Assembly (NCBI GenBank): GCA_029237695.1 | Contig: CM055279.1 | Span: 682,001-746,000, forward strand | Reading direction: 5' to 3' | Source of the DNA: Conchocele bisecta | Taxonomy: Eukaryota; Mollusca; Bivalvia; Lucinida; Thyasiridae | DNA: 64,000 nt | In this document: one piece after another, positions 1-11,192 of the stretch | How the letters are laid out: each line of letters opens with the position of its first letter | How positions within the stretch are numbered: the stretch's first letter is position 1 | Position numbers and translations under genes: made by a program | The notes under the pieces: model-generated | Seen by the model: only the letters and a program-made list of their open reading frames with translations | What the model was told of the DNA's origin: nothing | Database searches by the model: none

Positions 1-574
1 TCATCGGACGTAAAGCACATCGCGGCTGCATACATGTCTACAAATTAAAAAATATATGAATACCCCGAAAACTCTGACTACCCAGAAAACTGGCGTTACG
101 GCCATATCATTGCCACATCTGGTTCACACTTTCAACCACAGCAATTGAACTCCCCCCCCCCCCCCCCCCACCCTACTAGCTATTATGAATGTAGTCTATA
201 AGATACGTAACATAGACGGACCAGATCATGGCAGATGGATTAATCTAATGGGGGGTATGTGGGTGTGAAGTTCAATCGCATGTGGTTTAACGATTACACA
301 CATCAGTGTCATGGGTTTTCGTGGTGAATAAAAAAGGATCTCACATTTTATCCCTGTCGCCCTGAGGAAACCAGCGGCTCATATGATAGGCCGCGTGCGC
401 GTAAAGGTAATGCCACATCGTGTCGATCTGGTTCAGATGTCGGTATTCGTTGTCAGTCCTGTGGAAATTAAACAATTTTCTCTGGCAACAAACTTGTTTA
501 CAAATGGCGACCAAAATGTATTCCCACGGTAGTCGAACGGTATGACTAAAGTGCGCATTGGAGATTTTTGGCGC
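1..574. other. AT-rich DNA, no gene seen
   Basis: Contains a run of about 18 C followed by AC-rich sequence near 150-172. Short open frames on the minus strand near 341-645 show no domain, codon bias or splice context and are not called as genes. Confidence 0.5.
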
Positions 575-1085
575 ATTGGAGATTTCGCGGTGCATTGGAG
601 TTTTATGTTATAATTATATCTTCTAAATAATAGCATAACATTCATTTTTTTCTTGTTGTATATAATACACTGTTACATAGCTATAATATATATATAAGTC
701 AAGGCGAATGCGCATGTGTAAAGTTGATTTTGTATCAATATTAGGAATTGGAGATTTCGGGGCGCATTAGAGATTTATATGTTATATATCTTCTTAAAAA
801 GCATAATTTTTTTTTCTTCTTGTATATAATATACTGTTACATATATATATAATATACATTTAATTCAAGGTGAATGCGCATGTGTAAAGTTGATTTTGTA
901 TCAATTTTAGAAAAATACCTACTGGAAATATAATATGGCCTCGGCTTCTTGGAGATTTCGCGGCGCATTGGAGTTTTATATGTTATATATCTTCTTAATA
1001 AAAGCATAACATTATTTTTTTTTTCTTCTTGTATATAATATACTGTTACATATATATATAATATACATTTAATTCAAGGTCGAAT
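575..1085. repeat. Tandem repeat, about 3 diverged copies of roughly 190-230 bp
   Basis: Blocks starting with 'cgcattggag' at about 579, 767 and 961 are each followed by 'ttatatgttatatatcttctta', 'agcataac', a T-run, 'cttgtatataatatactgttacatat' and 'aattcaaggtgaatgcgcatg'. Order is kept in all copies, so this is a direct tandem repeat. Indels in T runs and AT dinucleotides separate the copies. Confidence 0.75.
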
Positions 1086-3456
1086 GTCAAGTTTCGCTAA
1101 ATAATTTCACGGCTGTTACAACTCGCCCAAAGACAACTCGATAAGACTACGATAAATCAGCTTGCATCACTATAAGACATTTTTCTTTTATTCTGATGCA
1201 TTTTTCTTGTATTATAAATTACTGCCTGTTCCACCTTTTGCTGCCGACGAACATTTGGCTATTAAACACATTCAATTAAAAAAAAATATTTAAAAGTAAA
1301 TACTTTTTCATCAATAACAAAAAAGTCACCCTCTCAAAAAAAAAAAAAATTTGATGATCATATTGATTTTATTGCGAAAAAACGATTTTCCTATGGGAAT
1401 TTAACATGGGGAAAAGGGAGGAGGAGCTAGGTCGACCAGTACCACTTGATTAGATTATGTACAACTCGCAGCTACAAAATATATCCGCAATGTGCCGTTA
1501 CGTTCTTCAAGTGATGTTATTATCTCCTTATTGATCACTGAGCACGGTTGTGCACATGTATTCGGATGCTTGACGTAACTATATTTTACATTGGGTTTCA
1601 CTTAAGCCAGGGCTACAAGGTGTTTATGGCATTGGCTGTAATAATTGATACTGACACGTTCATGATAAAACTGAACAAGTGCATTAAAACGCACATGCAG
1701 TGTAAGTGTTTTTTTTGTGGTAATGTTTAGTGATTATCATGGATCTCTTGACGTTGTCTTGTCATTTTCAACCGACACTTTGTCCGGTTCTACTGCTTTG
1801 ATACACATCAGCGAAGTTCAGTATGTCGTGTGGCGGGCCTGGTGGCTGTAAACTATCTTCCTGTGCATTCCTTCAGGACATCATGTTGCTATTTTCTCGA
1901 TTTCTGGTGGTAGTTGAGCACATTCAGATTGCTCTGGTATTAGCGGTGTTTCAATTTGTGTTTAAGTTAGGTGTGACACTACTGTTACTATCCTTGGCAC
2001 TAAATAACAAATTACTGCAAAATAACAAACATTTTACTGCCGGTAGTGGGATCATAGATGTATTGAATTTGCATAATATTGCCAAATCATGTCGTTGGAA
2101 AGCAGAACCACCGAACATACGGTCAATGGTTCAACGCCCTATCACCATAATGTGGATTGCGGTGCACTGCACTCCACATTAATATTATAGTCAACGTACA
2201 AAGGTTGTGGGTGATCCAAAATCGTCAGATCCTGGAGTATCCTATACTATTTAGTGTGTACGTATTTACTTCGGCTGTCCGGTTTGCGCAATTGGCAATC
2301 GGATCGATTCTCACTAATGCGACCTGGGTGCGACCTCCACTAATGCTGTGCGTGAGATGATATGGTGGTCGCCATATCGGACAAGTGGGTTTCCCCCGGG
2401 TGCCTCGGTTCATCCCAGATTAAATACCACCCCTAAGCAAATATATGTGTCAATTAAAACGTTTAAGTATAAAGCCCTGGCACTTGTAATTTGCAATCGT
2501 TGTACAATAAATAAAGTTAATTTTTTTTTATCAGAACAGAACAGAACATAGGCTTTATTTGAACAATTTCTCAGACCAGCTAGTGGTATATGAGCAAGCT
2601 GTGATATGCATGCACAAGTACATGACTATTGTCTAATAGGAAATATGGCAAATTGTAACAATACACATACATGATATAAATAGTAATGTAGCGAATATGT
2701 GCTATTTTTTAATACTATTGTGTTGTTTATGATTCAGTATATTCGGAAGGGAGCCATAATAATGAATCCAGATCGCACCGTGAAACGCGAAACCAGAAAA
2801 CTCGTATTGATGTTTTTAGTATCGTGTTACAAGGTGTGTGGCTAAAACAATAATAGGCATCAAGACCACCGTTATCTTCATTTACCATGTACAACCCGCC
2901 ACCGGGAACACGGATATAAGTGTTTCCCGTATCGGGTTATACCAGACCATTTATCAATTAATTCATTTGTTATACTTAGTTTGATGAATCTTGCATACAT
3001 GTCGCATTCAGTGAAGGGAGAAAAATCCATACGGTTCTACGAGCCATTTGCATTCATGAATTTTCATAGAAAGCTGTGTATGCAACTCATACAAAGTAAG
3101 TAGTTGTTATAACTTTGATGGACAATGTAGTCTCAGAGCAGCCTGTGCCTTTGCTCAGTATGGACAGAGGCTATCTTGTTCATCAAAGTCACGGTATCAG
3201 TGCTAGTAGCTGGTGTAAGCCATAATGGACATGTTTTGTTATATCATTGTATGAAACACGGAAATCATAATAAAACAATGTCTGATCATAGGTGGGATGC
3301 GCAGAAGAATGAGAGAGAGTGCAACAGGACTTAGACCACACTACCTATCACTTGGTTCTTACTTAAACACCATAATAACCAATGACGGAGCTATTAGCTG
3401 TATAAAATGGACATGTTCAATGTGTGGTTTTGTTTTAATCCAAAGTACAAGGAATG
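1086..3456. other. Intergenic DNA, no supported gene
   Basis: AT-rich sequence without recognisable domains. The longest open frame (1823-2182, 119 codons, plus strand) has a hydrophobic middle but no family signature and ends without splice or polyA context, so it is left uncalled. Nothing repeat-like stands out apart from homopolymer A/T tracts. Confidence 0.4.
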
Positions 3457-3575
3457 TATATAATTTAGACAATCGATTTATATCGCGTCTAATTATTCTG
3501 GATGAGTCCTCTGAAGAAGACATCGATGGTACATGTGTAATTACGGTTTCACTATTGGCATCGATTTGTTAAATG
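3457..3575. repeat. Duplicated ~115-bp segment, copy 1
   Basis: From 'tataatttagacaatcgat' to 'catcgatttgtt' this matches 4076-4190 at about 90 percent, including 'gcgtctaattattctggatg' and 'aattacggtttcactcttat'-like sequence. The two copies lie in the same orientation about 620 bp apart. The open frame across copy 1 (91 codons from 3297) is interrupted in copy 2, so coding is not supported. Confidence 0.75.
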
Positions 3576-4075
3576 TACATGACCACTCAGTAGGCACAAA
3601 CCGTTCTTTACAGGAATTAAAATAAGTGTATCATTGTGTCACTATTCCACCAGCTCTAAATATTACGAGTGCCCGCTATACAGATATAATCATTTAATAA
3701 TATGTATTTTACTGATAGTGACTCGTTGTGGTATCAGGCTATTTTGATATGCAAATATGGCATATGCTACTTTTTAATTATTTATACTAATTAAATGCAT
3801 CACCTGCAAAAATAATATGTTCGACAGATTATAAAGTATGATCATTGCACATCAAAAAATAAATACAGAGTATAAATAGTAATGTCCGTTAACAATTTAT
3901 GGAACCACGGTTATCGCCCCTGATATATGTGTGGAAATATACGGCTGATATAAAATGTATTATAATGCCAATCAATATGTGTAATGGTGAATGAATGCGT
4001 ATGTTGTCAGAAAATGTCTCGGATGATGTCTCTGATATAACAGTTTGTGCCTTAATTAAGAATACAAGGATTATT

Positions 4076-4190
4076 TACAATTTAGACAATCGATTATAAC
4101 GCGTCTAATTATTCTGGATGAGTCCTCTGAATAAGTCATTGATGGTACAAGTATAATTACGGTTTCACTCTTATCATCGATTTGTAAAAC
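4076..4190. repeat. Duplicated ~115-bp segment, copy 2
   Basis: Direct repeat of 3457-3575 with scattered substitutions and single-base indels, one of which turns the 'gaagaagac' of copy 1 into 'gaataagtc' and introduces a stop in the shared frame. Neither copy matches a family I recognise. Confidence 0.75.
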
Positions 4191-5539
4191 AAATAAAAAT
4201 ATGCATTTATATTATATACACACATATATATATATATACATGAGCCGGTTACAGCTGAATGCCACATCTGGTGTATAATATATCGACTTGCTATTATAGA
4301 CTACGCGCGCTTATGATATTAAAGGACCAGCATATGTCAACAAGTGTTACCTGTCTTGAATAACTATTGATTCACATACTTAATGTAATTCTTCACAAAT
4401 ACCTACATGACCTATCTAAAAAAAACATTGTTTCGGACAAATAAATTCTAATTTTAGGCGCTTGCACATGTTATCCATAAGCTCAATATGGTAGCTAAAA
4501 CAAAACAAAACCGGACAAGTTTTTCAACACCATATTTGTTTTTATAAATTCTAGTTTCAGGTCATTATTCTATGTTATTGATGTGGCAATACATATGGAT
4601 GTTGAAATGACCGGCACACATTATACGTTAATCATAGCCGTGTCAGTTGGGACGGGAGTCTTAATGGACTTTGTGTGGGGATTTAAAACAAACAGCGACC
4701 CTGACTGAATGCCATACACATTTCCAGATATTTTTAAATTAAATAAATATTAATAATCACATTAATTAAATAAATTAATTAACCAACTAATCAGAAATCA
4801 AAATACTAACAATATGTTATTTACAAATTAGTATGTTTTACGGTTACTTTAAGATGTGATTCATATCGACCTGTGACTGAAACAACACCTTGTTTGATGC
4901 ATTATTTCACAGGAAACGGCACACTGTAGCGACTACACCCAATGTCACGTTGCAGAAGATCCACTCTATATACCTGGCATTTGTTTGAAGATTTTAACGA
5001 TTCATCATACAAACTGAGTGATCTAATGATTCATCGTAAAATTATGGAACTCGTGGTTGTGGATGATAACATATTTGTCTACGATGTGTGATGTGTGCTG
5101 TGCCAGGTTGCAACTAAGCATGATCATGTAAATACCTATTGACTATTAATCTGAATCTGACAAAGTCACCATTATCACATCACATGTCACTATTTCCGAA
5201 ATAATAGCCCGAAATGTCAACAAGTTTCGAATTAAAATACATGCATGAGTAAACTACTACATGTATATACACGTTTCAATGTGTTGTTACTTTTTTTGCT
5301 TACCAATTTCTACTCAATTTTCGTCTCAGAATATCACATGTGCATGAAGGTTTACTTTATTGGATTGTAATTCAAATTCCCAACAATATACATGTAGCAT
5401 AGAATGAACTTGAAATTGCCGATGATGACAGTGAAAATACTCGATACATGTGTAGTGTGCGATAAACGATAACAACAAGAACACTCACTGACAACGGATA
5501 TACATGTACATGCACTAGTCATCATTTCATCATAAGAAG
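4191..5539. other. Intergenic DNA upstream of the membrane-protein gene
   Basis: AT-rich, with an alternating TA/CA tract near 4215-4240. The promoter of the downstream gene should lie in the last few hundred bases, but no clear TATA box or initiator could be assigned. An in-frame TAG at 5516-5518 closes the reading frame upstream of the chosen start codon. Confidence 0.4.
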
Positions 5540-6391
5540 ATGCTCGTCAAGCCGGGAATGAATATCAACATGCCCACACGGGACATATACGAACAGTAAG
5601 TGTTATTATGCAGTGTTACACTTGTGGTTTGTCGGATAGAGCCGGCCAAGATAAAACATTACTGTTCTAATTAAATATGTGAGATTAATTTGCCGAGATT
5701 ATTGAACGCGCCGAAAACTAAGAACATAGAACGCAAATTATAGAATAAGTTATTTTGACATACAAGCATCCACATTGGTTACGTTTTAATACGGTATTTT
5801 GTCAGTCCATTGAATCCATTGAAACTGTTTATTTACATACTACCATTTTGCAAAGTATTACATTTCATGTACGCCGTATTGCGTCATTATAATATATATA
5901 GTAAAGTATGAAGATGACAGTTTGCCTGTGTTTTCTGTCTCAGTGCCATGAAATACGAGGTGGGGAACTTGGTGTACGGGCTGATCATCGTCTGCTTCAT
6001 ATTCGCCGGTCTCTATATGCTGTGGACGTGGTGCTGCGGTGAGTCTAAGGCGAAAGAGACGAACGACAGACGACTTGCCATGACGCCAGTCTACGCTCAC
6101 GAGGTCCAGCCGGGCATTGTCGTTCTGCAAAGTGAAGATGGAGAATATTTCAAAATACTGCAAGAGTTCGATACAAAGAAAGACAGGTACGGTTCAACAT
6201 CATGCACGAGACCGGAGGTTGCACAACCGTTTCAGGACTTTCCGCCCATGACCGGAAATGGATCATCGTTTCACTTCTCCCCGTCAACGACGCATGCGCA
6301 GTATCAACCAGTTCCGACAGCGCCACCTACAGCGGCGGCCAATGACAATTATGGCGGCCACTCGCTGCCTCCACCGTATGGAGGAAGATAG
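5540..6391 (+). CDS. Two-exon gene for a 167-aa single-pass membrane protein with PPxY motif; family not recognised
   Basis: Exon 1 is 5540-5595 and exon 2 is 5944-6391. The 348-bp intron begins GTAAGT and ends with a pyrimidine-rich tract and CAG; joining completes a split codon and keeps the frame open. Retaining the intron gives an immediate TAA. ATG at 5540 is the first after an in-frame TAG at 5516. Residues 1-24 are short and polar (starting MLVKPGMNIN). Residues about 25-48 form one strongly hydrophobic helix (VGNLVYGLIIVCFIFAGLYM), followed by a WCC pair and charged KAKE, which suits N-out/C-in topology with possible palmitoylation. The remaining ~115 residues are rich in P, S, Q and T and end LPPPYGGR, so PPPY at about 161-164 is a canonical ligand for WW domains such as those of Nedd4-type ubiquitin ligases. 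An adaptor or trafficking role is inference. No clear homologue comes to mind; small TM/PPxY proteins such as WBP1/VOPP1 or Shisa-like proteins share only the layout. Confidence 0.8.
5596..5943 (+). other. Spliceosomal intron, phase 2
   Basis: Donor ACA|GTAAGTG and acceptor TTTTCTGTCTCAG|TGCC are both close to consensus. Splicing restores an open frame that is closed at once (TAA at 5597-5599) if the intron is kept. Confidence 0.8.
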
Positions 6392-6497
6392 AGATAGCAG
6401 CGTGACGGATGCCTTTGTTGTCGGTGGATTTTCATTGACAACATACAATTTATAAATTACACATATGTCTTTCTATTTCTGTCACTGACTCTTTCAA

Positions 6498-6674
6498 TTA
6501 ACCATTAGAATGCGGGAAGCGTAAAATGTCGTCTGCTGCTATTTTAATTTTGACTTCCTGTGGTTTGGCAGCATTTTATAATTATTTGATGAGAACACAA
6601 TTTTAAATTGAAAAGAATAAAAAAAAAAACAGCAGATGACAATTAAACATGTATTTCAGCAGTGTAAGGGTTAA
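6498..6674. mobile_element. Short MITE bounded by TTAA, in the 3' flank/UTR of the 167-aa gene
   Basis: TTAA occurs at 6498-6501 and 6671-6674. Inside, the left end 'aatgtcgtctgctgctattt' is the inverse of the right end 'aacagcagatgacaatt', and the right tip reads 'gtgtaagggttaa', the inverse of the 'ttaacccttaca' tips at 26363 and 42349. TTAA targets and CCCTTA tips resemble piggyBac-type non-autonomous elements; the superfamily is inference. It carries an AATAAA (6616-6621). Confidence 0.65.
6616..6621 (+). promoter_or_regulatory. Candidate polyadenylation signal AATAAA
   Basis: AATAAA 225 bp after the stop codon, inside the MITE at 6498-6674, so the transposon may supply the 3' end of the gene. 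A second AATAAA at 6739-6744 is an alternative. Confidence 0.35.
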
Positions 6675-6744
6675 CAAGCAGACATCTGACATCATTTATG
6701 TTTTTGAAATGGCAGTAATGTTTTATAGACATATACAAAATAAA

Positions 6745-8479
6745 AAGTATTGTTGTTATGTTGTACATGTCTAAAACCATATACTATGCCATCCTATCAA
6801 AACTCCGATTCCAGTGGGAGTTGGTCCCGGAGACATTCGTACTCGTTTTCGTTTGATAGGACACTAGAGTCAACTTCACCTCAACTTGGCGAAATTGACC
6901 AAATAGTACTCTATTACTGCTAGTAATATTAATGTTTTACCATTGTTCGGTTTTGTTCAGTATTGTCTGAATATTGAGAGCTAATATTGTTCATTAAATC
7001 AGGACAACTTCAATTCTGATTGGCGGCGGCGCACTTTAATATCCATGCTAGGAGAAATAGTGTTTGCTATTAAAGGAGCAAAGTTGTGCCGGAACATAGC
7101 ATCCAAATAAGACACATTTATAAGTATCAATAGGCATGCGTTATTAAATAAACTTAGTGTGCTGATTTTACACATATTCGTATAATAAGGCCATCAAAAA
7201 GTACTTTGGTTCTCAGATATTGCCGCGTCAGAAATTAAAGAAACAAAATCATACGGTGAATTCGCCACATGATCAATAAAAGCACTACAATGCAAAATAT
7301 GTTAAATCCAATAATTGCTAGTGATATTTCACGTCTAAAGAGGTTATAGTATATTTATAGAACATACATCTGACGACTTGAACAAAATGAGAGACGAATA
7401 TCTCAAACAAACAAAAATATATTTAAAAAATCCGCCCTCCCGCGTCACATTCCGCCAACCCCGTGTCTGAGAAAAAAAAGTACTGTTTTATGGCCTAAAT
7501 GAACACATATTACGATTTCCATAAGACGTGGAAATATTTTGTGGAAGTAGCAACTGAACTTGAAAACACGTCGTCAAATATTTGATCAAGGCATACGTTG
7601 TATGCCATTAAGACTTCTTTCATTTAAGAGCAAAGCGGTTATATTATAGTTCCTCTGTGTCAGTAGGCAATCGGATCAGGATATAAGCCAAAGTTGAATA
7701 TTTCAGTATATGTCCAGACTACCATTATGAGAAACATATCAAAGCTCCCCATGAATCCCACTGGATCTTAATTCAGAATTCAAGATGGCGTTCAAGATGG
7801 CTGCCATAAATTGATTAAACACATAAAGGCAACTATAACAAACATATTCACGTATAGTGAGGCAGCATATCACTGAACAATACATATATTAACCCTTCCA
7901 ATACTTATGAGTCGCTTAAACTTTCAAATATCCAAGATGGCTACCAAGATTGCCAACAAAATAAGTTCAAGGTACATTTTCTTCACAACATATTTTCAAC
8001 TCTAATACTCTTCGCCTAACGCACATTGGAACAGAACCCTTTCTGCCGAAGTGGCTATGTCAAAGACTGTCTGTGATGTTTTCCGACAATCGGTCAACGG
8101 CCAACGTCCGTGAGCGACGGAAAATGATGAGTTCAATTCGTTACGTTAGTGTTAAACCGACGCTGGCGTACTATGAGAAGACGTTATCGCGCAGAGACTC
8201 TGCGTTTTTGCATATTATACTTAAAATGTATCCAACAGTTGGTAAACGAAGCTCCCAAAACTAGTCAAAATGACACAGTTGATGAGAAAACTGAAATAGA
8301 AAGAGCGGATAACGACTGAGACGAGATTCTATGAGTTGCAGTGTGTGTTGTGAACAATGATTGATACATAAAGGGCTATACAGTTATAATGTGAAGAATG
8401 TATTGTTTTAACTAACGGGCTGACTAATCTTTTGACACGGCAATAACTAAACGGGTACAAACTTATGGAAGCGTCCTGG
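6745..8479. other. Intergenic DNA
   Basis: No gene is supported. 7780-7960 contains several 'caagatggc' motifs and a 'ttaacccttcc' near 7889, suggesting remnants of dispersed repeats. A 63-codon open frame at 8073 has no signature. Confidence 0.4.
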
Positions 8480-8655
8480 TGCCAATGCTTAGTATCTCCT
8501 AATTAAGCGTTACTATCTCCTAATTATAACACTATCTGTGCAAATACTAAAACAAGTTTTATCTCCTCTCCTAATTAGGAGATAATAACTCCTAATTATG
8601 AGATGACACGTCATAATTATGATATACTAAGTCCTAATTATGAGATAGTATAAGT
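8480..8655. repeat. Cluster of short palindromic TCTCCTAATTA / TAATTAGGAGATA motifs
   Basis: At least six copies of 'tcctaattat' or its partial inverse, several followed by 'gagata', lie between 8488 and 8650, in both orientations. The centre 'tctcctaattaggagata' (about 8567-8584) is a perfect palindrome. Looks like a decayed tandem repeat built on a palindrome. Confidence 0.6.
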
Positions 8656-8939
8656 CCTATAAATATATAAATATATTTTAGTTTAGCATTGTCACTATTG
8701 TCACCAGGACACTTCCATATAAACTCGATACGCATTTTAATGTACTTACGTTCTGTATCAACACAACCCAAACATTCGGTCAAGCATTACTCGTACATGT
8801 GCACTGTCCACATGACCTCACGTGTATGGCGCAAGGTTTTGCGATTTATTTAGTATTTATTGATATCAAAAAGTCGGAATTATGATATTACTAGAAATGT
8901 GGTGGGCACACGAATGCCCCAGCTGGCAGCCAAAGAAAA

Positions 8940-9575
8940 CGAGGCACATTTGAAAACACAGACGGCCAGAGACGCGTGGATTTGTCACAGCATGAAAGCA
9001 GACCATCAGAGCAATGGATGTGTGAAATATCAAGCATATACATGCAAGGAAAGCGACATTATAAGACACTTACCCGAGTGTTTAATGCATAAAGTATGTG
9101 ACCTTGGCCCTAGGCTTATCAGGGGCAGTGCGATCGTACCTTTTTTCATAGGCCGGTGGAGGACAACTAGAGCAATGCGCGTGTTAAATATCAACCAGAT
9201 CCGTACAAGGAAGCATAAAGTATAAGACATTTGCCCGAGCGTTTGGAATGCACCAAGTATGTGACCTTGATCTTGGGCTTGGTGGGGCGGAACGATCGTG
9301 GATTTGTCACAGGGCGGTAGAGGACCATTCAATCAAGTGTGTGTGAAATATCAAGCAGATGAGTGCACGGAAATAGAAATTATAAAGACATTTACCCGAG
9401 CGTAAGGCTTCAAATGCCCCGAGTATGTGACCTTGACCCTGGGCTTAGCAGGGGCGGGACGATCGTGGATTCCTCACAGGGCAGTAGAAGATCATTAGAG
9501 CAATGCGTGTGTGAAATACCAAGCAGATCCGTGTAAGGAAAATAAATAATATAAGACATTTACCCGAGCGTTATC
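8940..9575. repeat. Tandem repeat of ~163-166 bp, about 4 diverged copies
   Basis: The block 'aagtatgtgaccttg...gggctt' recurs near 9092, 9255 and 9421, preceded each time by 'ataagacatttacccgagcg' and followed by 'gatcgtggatttgtcacagg', 'agagcaatg' and 'gtgaaatatcaagcagat'. A degenerate further unit lies at about 10780-10925. Open frames across it on both strands are by-products of the repeat. Confidence 0.75.
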
Positions 9576-9582
9576 AGGTTTC

Positions 9583-9616
9583 TTGACGTACGTACGTACG
9601 GACGGGACGTACGGAC
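9583..9616. repeat. ACGT/GGAC simple repeat
   Basis: 'acgtacgtacgtacggacgg' followed by 'gacgtacggacg'. Short tetranucleotide-type tract at the edge of the tandem repeat. Confidence 0.7.
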
Positions 9617-9739
9617 GCCCTCACGATTCGGATGAAACTGATGAGTAAAATATAATTGAATGAACCCAATGGAACTGAAGCTGCACTCAGCCTGTGCGCC
9701 GGCGTAAATTGCTTCACTTGGAAATAGATGCCGGATATG

Positions 9740-9850
9740 CAGGGCCGTAACTAGGGGTGAAATCAAGAGGAGGCGAAAATTATTGAGGTCCATGAAGTGA
9801 AGTGGACCCCCCCCCCCCCCCCATTGAAAATGTTGAAACCTAGAAGCCCT
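9740..9850. mobile_element. Probable left end of a hAT-like MITE
   Basis: 'cagggccgtaactagggg' at 9740 resembles the tip of the complete element at 18573 ('caggcccgtagccag'). A C run (about 9807-9825) and 'ccctg' near 9846 could be the other end, but the flanks do not form a clean target duplication. Treated as a decayed copy. Confidence 0.4.
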
Positions 9851-9888
9851 GAAATGCAGTTTCCAGTGTTTCCAGGCTTCTAATATTT

Positions 9889-10446
9889 TAGTAGGGGATC
9901 TGATATGCAATAAGTGGCCTAGAAACACATTTTTGTAGTCCCCCAGAGGGGGCCAAGGTTTTATGGTATCGTTGGAAAGGGTATCATGTGAGCTTCCATT
10001 TAAAAGATGTTAGCAAGGAAAAAAAGTGTCCGTTGCTATGGAAACGCACATTAAAGACCACGCCCTAAAATTTTCCATATATCTACAAATTCGTCCCTGC
10101 AGTGCTCAGTTATCCTGTAATGTACATTAATGTGTATTATATAAGTACTGTTGTGGGTTATCAATATTTGTATCACTGATTCATTACCATAGATAGTGAG
10201 AAAAGTGTAAAATTTCAGAGTTATTCCCCCTTTTTTGCTATTTTTTTGTTATCAGCAATACCACGTTTTGAAATGTCAATATATCACCTATGTTGCTAGA
10301 AAATTAGGTGTTAAACCTAGCATATGAACTGATACTGTACAGAGATGATTATTCAAGATGTTAGCAAGGTCAATTAATGTTAGTTTCCATAGAAACAGTA
10401 CTTAAAAACACACCAATATACCGATAATTTGGACGATTTTGCTATT
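9889..10446 (+). repeat. Left terminal inverted repeat of the Academ-like transposon
   Basis: From 'tagtaggggatctga' to 'gacgattttgctatt' it is the reverse complement of 14051-14596 at roughly 85-90 percent with small indels. It contains two spaced copies of 'gatgttagcaagg' (10006, 10357), each followed about 26 bp later by a palindromic GTTnCnATnGnAAC motif (10032-10045, 10383-10396). Confidence 0.85.
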
Positions 10447-11192
10447 GTGTGCTATTATTGGCATGAATATGATGGTAGCTACATAGTAATGACCAACATA
10501 CTCGAAGCAGATATTTTTTTTTTTATTACCATATTCTGTTCCATGGCTTAATAATAAGCTAAGTGAATACCAAAATGGCCGACAAATTCAAGATGGCCGA
10601 CATATTTCACAATGGTGGACAAATGTTATTACATGAAAATCAATACCTGTATGCACAAATATACACATTAAATTGAATGGAAAGGAACTAGAAAATTATT
10701 GTGTTCATGGATCACGGATCCACTGGCAGCCTTGATAGTGAATAATAATTAACACATTTTTTAAGTCCATGGCTTTGACCCAGATAAAATCGTGGGTGTG
10801 CATTTTGTTACAGAATGATGCACGAGGCTAGTACAAATGCATCTGTGAAATAGGAAATCCTTCCATCAAGGGAAACAGACATTATAACAAATTTCCCTGC
10901 GCGTTAAGCTACCGTGACGTATGGACAATGGCAACACAACCCCTCCCCCCCCCCCCCTCCACAAGGTTTTATCAACCGGATCAACTAAACACTATGTACA
11001 CATAAATAACTATCGTGATCATATTACGATTACTGTAGTTATTTTACTTACTACATGATTGTACTACACATCCAGTACACATCTACATTTAGTGTTACAA
11101 CATACATGTACATATAATGTGTATGATACTTGCATGTATACAACTGCTTGTTTGCGAGGTCAAACTAAACATATTTTAGCCATCACATATAT
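10447..11192. other. Transposon interior downstream of the transposase gene
   Basis: Non-coding. Contains 'aagatggccgac' motifs (10570-10610), a decayed copy of the ~165-bp repeat unit (10780-10925) and a C-rich tract (10942-10961). Since the gene runs leftward, the 3' UTR would fall here; no clear polyA signal was assigned. Confidence 0.4.

Noticed and set aside
1823..2182. 119-codon plus-strand open frame with a hydrophobic middle
   Set aside because: No family signature, no splice or polyA context, and AT-rich DNA makes such frames common.
3497..3530. Hammerhead-ribozyme-like 'ctggatgagtcc'
   Set aside because: The CUGAUGA core has an inserted G, no matching GAAAC follows at the right place, and the second copy is equally deviant.
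8860..9332. Overlapping ~100-120-codon frames on both strands
   Set aside because: They lie on the ~165-bp tandem repeat and follow its period.
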